Source of the DNA: JAWLFI01 sp964626595
GTDB lineage: Bacteria; Bacteroidota; Bacteroidia; Chitinophagales; Saprospiraceae
Assembly: GCA_964626595.1 (NCBI GenBank)
Contig: CAZVFU010000038.1
Span: 1 to 21,638 of the forward strand
Direction of reading: 5' to 3'
DNA length: 21,638 nucleotides
Positions 15,776-21,638 of the stretch are shown one piece after another. Below the pieces are notes generated by a model. That model was not told the origin of the DNA, made no database searches, and worked only from the letters and a program-made list of their open reading frames with translations. The position numbers were made by a program, and so were the translations under genes. Position 1 is the stretch's first letter; each line of letters begins with the position of its first letter.

Positions 15776-17308
15776 TTACTTCTTATTTATACTATTAATC
15801 CTTTCTTGAATTTTAAGCAAAACTTCTTTGTGAGAATACTGGGAACAATGTCCTTCCATTGGTGAAAAAACGACTTCGGCATCAGATTTAGGATTTGTAG
15901 TACTGCTCAAAAAATCTGCAAACATTCTGGTAGCAGGGTTTAAATAGAAGTTATCCATATCGCCCATCCAAATAAAAATTTTGCCCTGAAGTTTAGGACC
16001 TAATACCTCCCAGTTTTCTTTAGTGTGTATTTTGAAATCATATTTTTTCCAATGGTCGGCAACTTTAGAATCGATCTCGCCAGTTACTGGATCAAATAAT
16101 GGTTGGGGCAAGCCATTCTTTCCCTTTGGACTATATAAAGCGGTATGTGCACTGAATTGTCCACCTGAATTAAGATAGGAATTAGAATACCCTAATACAT
16201 TCTCGTATTGAATAAATTCTTTGAGAGATAAAATAGGCTCGCCAGACGTACTTCTCATAACCGGTCTAACATAGCCAAACTCATTTACAAAAGCATTATT
16301 GTCTTCATAAATATTGATAAGTTGGTAATTCTCGAACTCCACCGCATCTGGACTATAAGAAAATACACCATTGAAGACATCTGGATAATATAACTGTAAT
16401 CCTAATGAAACCCATCCACCCGTTGAACAACCATCCACAAATCGGGTAGTTGATGAATTTGTTCCTCTAAACTTGGATTCAATATGTAGAATCAATTCAG
16501 TAGTTAAAGCTTTACCGTATGGCCCGCTATTTTCTGAATCCATTTGATAAGAGTCTCCGAAAGGTCCTTCACCATCTAAAAAAACAGTTATGATTTGAGG
16601 GGCTTCATCAGATTCCCACCATTTCATAAAGTCTTCATTATTAAGTAAATTATTTATTCTCGTGTACCTACCTCCATATCCAGCAACATTATATCGTATT
16701 GGATATGCTTTTTTAGTGTCATAGTTGTGAGGAAGCAATACAGAAGCTTTTAAATACATAGGTTTTTCCCACCAAGCTGAAAGCACCTCACTTTTAAAGT
16801 TAACTTCCTTTGATAAGGTATGTGTCTTTATTGTCCTAGCTTCTATGGATCTGTTCAGCAACAATTTTATCTCAGTTGGTTGGTTGATCACAATTTTTTT
16901 TGTCTCGCTATACAAATTACCAGGAGCGTCTATTCTCGATTCCTTAAAATCTTGATCCCATAAAACTTGGACATAATATTCCCCTTCAGGAACATTATTT
17001 AAGGACCAATCTGCAGTTGTTATCCAATCACCGTCATCTCCTATTTTAATGGGTGCGTTAAAATTTAATCCACTACAGTTCTTTGCAAATACAAATGTTT
17101 TATTGAATGGTGATGGCCATGTCTGTGTGCGAGGTTCTGCATATGGATTTTTAGAAAGGAAAAGGTAAAATCTCCCTGTGTTTTTAAATAGTTCTTTTAC
17201 GTCTTCACTTATTTCAACAGTAGCAGCGAATGAAAATGTCTGTTTTTGTGAATAAGAATTAGTCAGCGACAAGAATAAAACGATGGTCAGTATTAATTTG
17301 TATTTCAT
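15776..17308 (-). CDS. Secreted esterase of the alpha/beta hydrolase fold (esterase D/PF00756-like)
   Basis: 510 residues with a signal peptide (1-20, ending NSYS). An N-terminal beta-rich domain (about 24-150) precedes a putative esterase domain (about 170-505). The nucleophile elbow is GCSTGG with S295. D450 or D452 in WMGDMDNFYL is the likely acid and H487 in MEGHCSQYS the likely base. The overall plan resembles the putative esterase family (esterase D, feruloyl esterases, mycolyltransferases). The substrate is not evident; carbohydrate esters or siderophore esters are both known in the family. The protein is exported and probably periplasmic or secreted, with no T9SS tail. It lies 157 bases downstream of another exported hydrolase on the same strand and looks more AT-rich than the kinase and cytochrome genes. 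Confidence 0.8.
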   Translation of the reverse strand: MKYKLILTIVLFLSLTNSYSQKQTFSFAATVEISEDVKELFKNTGRFYLFLSKNPYAEPRTQTWPSPFNKTFVFAKNCSGLNFNAPIKIGDDGDWITTADWSLNNVPEGEYYVQVLWDQDFKESRIDAPGNLYSETKKIVINQPTEIKLLLNRSIEARTIKTHTLSKEVNFKSEVLSAWWEKPMYLKASVLLPHNYDTKKAYPIRYNVAGYGGRYTRINNLLNNEDFMKWWESDEAPQIITVFLDGEGPFGDSYQMDSENSGPYGKALTTELILHIESKFRGTNSSTTRFVDGCSTGGWVSLGLQLYYPDVFNGVFSYSPDAVEFENYQLINIYEDNNAFVNEFGYVRPVMRSTSGEPILSLKEFIQYENVLGYSNSYLNSGGQFSAHTALYSPKGKNGLPQPLFDPVTGEIDSKVADHWKKYDFKIHTKENWEVLGPKLQGKIFIWMGDMDNFYLNPATRMFADFLSSTTNPKSDAEVVFSPMEGHCSQYSHKEVLLKIQERINSINKK

Positions 17309-17344
17309 TTTTGTTGGTTTAGGAATGGTAATGGTACCATATAG

Positions 17345-17392
17345 CCGCAGATGCGGTCTTTACGGATATGTTTTTATCAGTTTAAAACATAT
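17345..17392. other. Two hairpins between the hydrolase genes
   Basis: A 9-base-pair perfect stem, ATATGTTTT (17366-17374) with AAAACATAT (17384-17392), loop of 9, and a small CCGC-AGAT-GCGG hairpin (17345-17356). Both lie in the leader of the esterase gene and after the upstream hydrolase stop. There is no T run on the minus strand after the larger stem, so termination is uncertain. Confidence 0.4.
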
Positions 17393-17465
17393 TGATTTTC
17401 TGTAACCTTTTTCATTTGATTAACGAACTCCCGCAATTGCTGTTACCTATTGTTGAACACAGTTT

Positions 17466-18440
17466 TTATCTTCCATGATATTCCATATTTGGTAATTCCT
17501 CGTTGTTTTTTAAAAACCGATTAAACCAATTGACTACATGTTTGTCGACTTCTTTCTTATGTTCAGATATTCCATGGTCTCCACCTTCAAACATAATTAG
17601 TCTGTACGGTATTCGATATTTTTCAAATTCTAAGGCCAAGTTTAGACTTTGCTCTGGTTTTACACGCCAATCAGCATTTCCATGTAACATAAGAATTGGA
17701 ACATTTTTAGGAAAGATATCTACCCATTTTATGGCGGACCTTTTTTCAAGTTCGATATCCTTATTATCGGTATAATTTGGAATCAGCTCTGCCATTACTT
17801 TAGTTTCCATTTCAGGCCTATCTTCTATAATACTATAAGCATTTGAAGGTGCGCCACCTACAACAGCTGCTTTAATTTTTTCCATTTTTGATAATGCTAT
17901 GTAAGTCATCATCCCACCACGACTCCAACCAAACATGCCAATTCTTTCGGTGTCCGCTCCTTGAATTTCTTCTAAGACTTCAGGTAGTATGGTTACATCA
18001 TTCACATCTCTTCCCCCAAACTCTTCTTTTCCCTCACTTCCGCCATTGCCTCTATATTGACTTGCTATTACAACATATCCTTCTTTAGCTATTTTACCAA
18101 GAGTTATGGCACCATGAGCAACTACTAATGAGCCAAAATCTCTATTTCCTCCACGATTATATATCACACAAGGATAGTTGCCTTCCTTTTTAGGTTTAGC
18201 CATTAATCCACGAATTTTCAATCCATCACTCAAATAAGCTATACTATAAACTTCTATACTGTCGAGATATTTAAATTCTGGTTTCCATTGTTTTTCAGTG
18301 CTTGTCGAATCTATCAAATATGGAAATACTGGATATTTTGACCAATCAGTAATTAATTCTTTTTTCAACAAAAGATCAAAATCTTGTGCTTGTAAGGTTA
18401 AAGTGAAAAGAATAAGGAAAATTGACTGTATATATTTCAT
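17466..18440 (-). CDS. Exported prolyl-oligopeptidase-like (S9) alpha/beta hydrolase
   Basis: 324 residues with a signal peptide (1-18, ending LTLQA). A dipeptidyl-peptidase/prolyl-oligopeptidase-type catalytic domain follows (about 70-315). The nucleophile elbow is GWSRGG (S173), the acid is D257 in HGNADWRV and the base H289 in EGGDHGIS, each in the right order and spacing. The YRGNGGSEGKEEFGGRDVNDV stretch (129-149) is the usual lead-in to this fold. The N-terminal beta-propeller of true S9 peptidases is missing, so it is a single-domain hydrolase and may be an esterase rather than a peptidase. It probably shares a transcript with the esterase gene downstream (157-base gap with hairpins). 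Its 5' leader runs into an unusual palindrome-rich segment. Confidence 0.83.
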   Translation of the reverse strand: MKYIQSIFLILFTLTLQAQDFDLLLKKELITDWSKYPVFPYLIDSTSTEKQWKPEFKYLDSIEVYSIAYLSDGLKIRGLMAKPKKEGNYPCVIYNRGGNRDFGSLVVAHGAITLGKIAKEGYVVIASQYRGNGGSEGKEEFGGRDVNDVTILPEVLEEIQGADTERIGMFGWSRGGMMTYIALSKMEKIKAAVVGGAPSNAYSIIEDRPEMETKVMAELIPNYTDNKDIELEKRSAIKWVDIFPKNVPILMLHGNADWRVKPEQSLNLALEFEKYRIPYRLIMFEGGDHGISEHKKEVDKHVVNWFNRFLKNNEELPNMEYHGR

Positions 18441-18726
18441 TGTGTGGTTTTTATAAAATTATGTACTACGGCCGGCCGGCTATACGTCGGTCCGCTGGAA
18501 AGATACGAAGTATTTGGTGCCCACACCTCCAAAATCTTACAGACCAAGCCTTGATCTTTTTGTTCATCTCATCGTTGCTTAAAAAACACTCCTTCGGCTC
18601 GCTTTGATCTGAACAAAAATCTGCTTCGACTTTTCTATAACCCCTTGGTGATATGGGTACTTGGAGGCGAATGGTGTATCCCCGCCAGAACTCATTTCGT
18701 GGCGACCGAAGGGAGGCGAGAAGGAA

Positions 18727-18770
18727 TAACGGTTAGTATATGAGTAGTAGTGGGTTTCAAGATACTCACT
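18727..18770 (+). repeat. TAACG-TTAGTATATGAG motif plus hairpin, copy 2
   Basis: TAACGGTTAGTATATGAG at 18727-18744, 17 of 18 bases identical to copy 1, followed by a 7-base-pair stem AGTGGGT (18749-18755) / ACTCACT (18764-18770) and three T. Confidence 0.5.
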
Positions 18771-18797
18771 TTTCGTAAAGTAAGGTATTTAAATTGA

Positions 18798-18837
18798 AAC
18801 AGTAGCGATTCGAGTTTGTACCCAAACCGCTACTGTT
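18798..18837 (-). terminator. Hairpin downstream of the TonB receptor gene
   Basis: A 13-base stem, AACAGTAGCGATT (18798-18810) with AACCGCTACTGTT (18825-18837), one mismatch, 14-base loop. It lies 34 bases after the receptor stop on the minus strand. The T run after it is weak (TTTCAATTTAAA). The flank on the minus strand reads TAACATTGTATAAGAACAG, a relative of the TAACG-type motif at 15722 and 18727, so this is also copy 3 of that family. Confidence 0.55.
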
Positions 18838-18871
18838 CTTATACAATGTTATTTGCCAATTTATGGTCGAA

Positions 18872-21130
18872 TTAGAATACGTAATTCAAGTTCATAAAGA
18901 AATTTCTTCCCGGCGCAAATATTGGCGCATTAGCACCCCTTACGGAACGGTTGAGGTGCTCAAAGTAGTTTTTGTCCAGCATATTATTTACTCCTGCATT
19001 TACAGATAAGCCAGAGGTGACTTGATATCCAAGTTTTACATCTAATAAGCTAAATGAGGGTGTTGCCGTTTCACCAAACTCGCCAGAAGCCCTGGACTGT
19101 TCTGCTACGTAACGGAAAATTACTTCGGGTTTTAGTCGGTTTTTGAGGTAGCTGCCGTTAATAGAATAGCGGATGTCCAATGGAGCGATCTCGGGCAAGG
19201 GTTCATTTCGTTCCAAATCTTGCCCATAGGTATAGGCAATACCGAAATTATGAGATAAACCTGCAAATAAATTCTGATCCAAGCTAACTTCAAAGCCCGT
19301 CTTAAAGGCTTCGTCAATATTTATAAATTGCCGAACACCCGGGCTCATAGGCAATCTTGGGGTTAAGTTAGTATCAATTACTGAAGAGATGTAATTCTGC
19401 AGATATGCAGCAAATATATCGATATTAAGGATTGACTTTTCAGAAATAAGCCATTTAAAGGTTAAATCAGCCTGATAGTTCACTTCTGGGGCTAATTGTG
19501 GATTACCCAGCATTTCGAAGGGGTCTTGACCCACCGGAAAATAGTTGATAAATCGCTCGGTTAAACCTCCGCTTCGTTGCGCTCTTGCCAGCCATAAGCC
19601 CGCTTGAATTTTATTTCCAAAGTCTTTTAATATTCCCAGACTTAAACTTGGATTGACTTGGGTTATCTGAGTCTCAGGGTTGACCTGAGTAAATTCCTGA
19701 GTAGGGTCATTGACGTCAGCAGTATTCAGCTCCAGCCTTCCAGAAGCCATGTAGTCAAACACCTCACCATTGATCTGGTATTCCGCAAAGAGGCCCGTTT
19801 TGCTAATACGTCCATCTTGCCAGGCATTGTCTTCTACTGTATTTCCAGCCATTGGGCCCATCAGAAACTCCCGGACTCTTGTTCCTTGAGCACCTTCAAT
19901 TCTTAAGTCGGCACCAGCATAAACTTTAGCATTTGATAGCTTCCAAATCCCTTCCGTACGACCGCCATAATTATAGGTTGTTGCAAATGTTTCGGCATTC
20001 AGCATGCGTGGGTCTAACGGTTTAAGCAGGTTGTTCATCAGGTGATCCACAAATGAACCGAAAACAGTGGTATTCCAACTTTGCAGTTTTTTACCTTCAA
20101 ATTGGATATCGTGTCTGGCATTAAACATCCAGGTATCATCTTCGCGTAAATCCATGGGAAGGGCCGGAAAGTCTGCATCTCTAGCCCTGTTATAGGTAGT
20201 GGATACGCGCAATTGTTGATTAGCTGCCAATTTGATGCCGATATTCGTTCCAAAACTACCTCTTGTAAAGTCTGCCTGGACTGTTTCGTTATTCCCTGTG
20301 GTGTAATCATCGCCTTGGGACCAAGAGGCAAAAAAGCTCACATCATATTTTTTCCCACTAAGCCCAATTTGGCTCTCTCCTCTTAGGAGATTTCCGTTGC
20401 TTTCATAGCCACTAGACAAGCGTCCATAAAAGTCCGGCTCACTACTGAATTTCAATTTTGCGGGAATAAAATTAATGGTAGCACCAAAACCAGTTCCAAA
20501 TCGCAGGGCATGCGGGCCTTTCAATATCTCAATGCGATCCATCATGTTAGGTGCCATTTGGCTTGTGGGCGGATCCATTCTGTTTGGACAAGCAGCCGTC
20601 GCACTTTGCGCCCCATTCATTACTACATTGAGTTGATCATACTTAAATCCCCTGAAAACAGGGTCAAATCCGTAGTTACCTCCTTTACGAATGCTGTTAA
20701 ATGCAGGAGTTTGATTGAGTATGCTGGCAGCATCATGTTCTAAGCGGTCCTGATACTCAATCTTGATTTCGCCATCAGGTTGAGCATTCTGCGGTTTAAC
20801 TGCAATGACGGTGATGGGATATAGATTTACCGTGGCTTCTTTTTTATAAAGTACTTGATCTTTTATAGCTGTAGTAAGCACTTCTTCAGATAATGTCCAA
20901 TATCCGTAATTTACGTGTGATAACTGTAGGGTTTTTCCTGGGGCATGCGAAAAAAGAATAACCCCATTCTTGTCGGAAATACCGTTTTGTTCACCGTATT
21001 CGAAAGTAGCACCTACTATAGGTAAGGTGCTTTCTGCATCAAGTAATCTGATTTCTTTTTGCTCAGATTGGGCAATTAGTGTTGATGAAAGCATATAAAA
21101 TGCCAGCATCAAAATAGTTTTGAAACTCAT
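18872..21130 (-). CDS. OprC/NosA-like TonB-dependent copper receptor
   Basis: An outer-membrane TonB-dependent transporter. The frame is open to an ATG at 21172, but the Met at 21128-21130 starts a proper signal peptide (MSFKTILMLAFYMLSSTLIAQS), so I take that start. Numbering below counts from 21172. A carboxypeptidase-like regulatory domain (about 38-115) precedes the plug (about 125-240), which carries ATAACPNRMDPPTSQMAPNMMDRIEILKGPHALRFG in pieces at 191-226. A 22-strand-type barrel runs to the final aromatic F. The CPNRM motif (C195, M199) plus DHLM (H377, M379) match the CxxxM and HxM copper ligands of Pseudomonas OprC, and MDPPTS is the family hallmark. Copper import is therefore the likely job. 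It follows the small CNGKC gene with 121 bases and two hairpins between them. Confidence 0.88.
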   Translation of the reverse strand: MSFKTILMLAFYMLSSTLIAQSEQKEIRLLDAESTLPIVGATFEYGEQNGISDKNGVILFSHAPGKTLQLSHVNYGYWTLSEEVLTTAIKDQVLYKKEATVNLYPITVIAVKPQNAQPDGEIKIEYQDRLEHDAASILNQTPAFNSIRKGGNYGFDPVFRGFKYDQLNVVMNGAQSATAACPNRMDPPTSQMAPNMMDRIEILKGPHALRFGTGFGATINFIPAKLKFSSEPDFYGRLSSGYESNGNLLRGESQIGLSGKKYDVSFFASWSQGDDYTTGNNETVQADFTRGSFGTNIGIKLAANQQLRVSTTYNRARDADFPALPMDLREDDTWMFNARHDIQFEGKKLQSWNTTVFGSFVDHLMNNLLKPLDPRMLNAETFATTYNYGGRTEGIWKLSNAKVYAGADLRIEGAQGTRVREFLMGPMAGNTVEDNAWQDGRISKTGLFAEYQINGEVFDYMASGRLELNTADVNDPTQEFTQVNPETQITQVNPSLSLGILKDFGNKIQAGLWLARAQRSGGLTERFINYFPVGQDPFEMLGNPQLAPEVNYQADLTFKWLISEKSILNIDIFAAYLQNYISSVIDTNLTPRLPMSPGVRQFINIDEAFKTGFEVSLDQNLFAGLSHNFGIAYTYGQDLERNEPLPEIAPLDIRYSINGSYLKNRLKPEVIFRYVAEQSRASGEFGETATPSFSLLDVKLGYQVTSGLSVNAGVNNMLDKNYFEHLNRSVRGANAPIFAPGRNFFMNLNYVF

Positions 21131-21188
21131 TTTGAATTTGATTTGAAATTGATAAATAAGGGCATATGCCATTTACATAGCATAATCA

Positions 21189-21244
21189 GCAAGGTCTGCT
21201 CTTTTCAGCAGCTTGCCCTAAAACAGATTGGTGCTCGACCAATC
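21189..21244 (-). other. Two hairpins between the CNGKC gene and the copper receptor
   Basis: The first hairpin on the minus strand is a perfect 7-base stem, GATTGGT (21226-21232) with ACCAATC (21238-21244), 5-base loop, starting 7 bases after the upstream stop. The second is GCAAG-gt-CTGCT (21189-21200) with AGCAG-CTTGC (21207-21216), 10 pairs with a 2-base bulge and 6-base loop. Neither is followed by a T run, so they look like processing, stabilising or attenuating structures rather than plain terminators. Confidence 0.5.
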
Positions 21245-21251
21245 AAAGCAA

Positions 21252-21638
21252 CTAAACCAAATTGAGTTTCGGTGGGCGGAAAATACCAGCTATGAAAGAG
21301 GATGTGTAAAGTTCTTCGCTAGAAGCTGGATTTATTTTGCTTTCGAAGCAGTCTGCACTAAGAAGGAAATCTAAAGAACTTTTCGAAAAATAGTAAACCA
21401 CTTTTAATCGTTCTTTTTTGCTGTTAGGGGCTTGCTTTTCCTCCTGGTCTTTAACTTTTTGTAGTTGTTCGGATAAGTAACATTTTCCATTACACATCGT
21501 CATCGGTTTCTCTCTATTGATACATAGCACCTCCGCAATAAAATCTTGATTGATTTTAAAGTCAATCAATATCCCAATCTTTGCCAGACTGGGCAGCATT
21601 ATTGCGATTATCATCAATATGGAAAATGCTTTTTTCAA
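21252..21638 (-). CDS. Small exported CNGKC-motif protein, probably copper-linked (start at or beyond the window edge)
   Basis: 128 visible residues. A hydrophobic N-terminus (about 4-24) looks like a signal peptide or membrane anchor. The core FKINQDFIAEVLC-INREKPMTMCNGKCYLSEQL (27-60) contains C39, C49 and C53 with nearby M46 and M48, an array well suited to binding Cu(I). The end is RPPKLNLV. Bacteroidota genomes often encode such CNGKC(Y/H)L proteins next to TonB receptors; I recall the pattern but know no established function. The first visible codon is TTG (21636-21638) at the very edge, so either TTG is the start or the gene begins outside. It lies directly upstream of the OprC-like receptor on the same strand, which supports a copper role by context. 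Confidence 0.65.
   Translation of the reverse strand: MKKAFSILMIIAIMLPSLAKIGILIDFKINQDFIAEVLCINREKPMTMCNGKCYLSEQLQKVKDQEEKQAPNSKKERLKVVYYFSKSSLDFLLSADCFESKINPASSEELYTSSFIAGIFRPPKLNLV

Larger units (their letters stand above)
18441..18871. other. Palindrome-rich non-coding segment, repeat-like
   Basis: About 430 bases between the hydrolase start and the TonB receptor stop, with no plausible gene. It holds a perfect 10-base palindrome GCCGGCCGGC (18471-18480) and an inverted repeat TTTTTGTTCA (18557-18566) / TGAACAAAAA (18610-18619). A wider CCTCCAA / TTGGAGG pair flanks those. The second and third copies of the TAAC-type motif come after. The central part resembles a sequence I have seen repeated in other Bacteroidota intergenic regions, but I cannot confirm that here. 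Confidence 0.4.

Noticed and set aside
21131..21172. Upstream ATG (21172) as the receptor start
   Set aside because: It would put 14 polar or mixed residues before the signal peptide; the Met at 21130 gives a normal export signal. The upstream start remains possible.
1..21638. tRNA or rRNA genes
   Set aside because: No cloverleaf-like segment with a T-loop and no rRNA-like conserved stretch was seen on reading either strand.

Overview
The window looks like a chromosomal segment of a Bacteroidota bacterium, possibly a marine Saprospirales-like or Cytophaga-like lineage. The evidence is a type IX secretion (T9SS) C-terminal sorting signal, a carboxypeptidase-like domain on a TonB receptor, a Reg_prop/Y_Y_Y/LytS-type sensor kinase paired with a LytTR regulator, lipoproteins with acidic residues after the lipobox, starts without Shine-Dalgarno sequences, and one exact match to the Bacteroidota promoter consensus TTTG-N19-TAnnTTTG. 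The lineage below phylum is an inference.

Layout. Bases 1-2076 hold the end of a secreted Omp28/thioredoxin-like T9SS cargo gene and its terminator. Bases 2077-2922 are non-coding: a GC-rich, hairpin-rich element that begins with the consensus promoter, then an AT-rich stretch leading to the haem A synthase gene (COX15/CtaA type, 2923-3978). A minus-strand operon follows (8060 to 3992): YceI-like protein, large sensor kinase, LytTR regulator, joined by two 4-base start/stop overlaps. Divergent from it is a tight plus-strand operon (8221-11223): two c-type-cytochrome-like lipoproteins, an OB-fold protein, a second YceI-like protein and a DUF5777-like outer-membrane barrel. The two operons share a 160-base intergenic region and each carries a YceI paralogue. 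I read them as one periplasmic or outer-membrane redox module with its own sensor. This is the best candidate in the window for a poorly described system.

Bases 11362-12746 hold two minus-strand outer-membrane beta-barrel-like proteins. A Crp/Fnr-type regulator lies at 13301-13867. Next is a 1-kb non-coding stretch with a 100-N assembly gap set inside ~23-24-base tandem repeats that resemble IS21-family terminal repeats. A TspO/MBR-like membrane protein (14893-15687) faces two minus-strand secreted alpha/beta hydrolases (15776-17308 and 17466-18440), which look more AT-rich than the kinase and T9SS genes.

The window ends with a minus-strand copper-uptake pair: a small CNGKC-motif protein (cut by the window edge) followed by an OprC/NosA-like TonB receptor that keeps the CxxxM and HxM copper ligands. 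Two clean hairpins lie between them. A short motif (TAACG-TTAGTATATGAG type) followed by a hairpin recurs three times in intergenic DNA between 15720 and 18860. No tRNA, rRNA or CRISPR array was seen.
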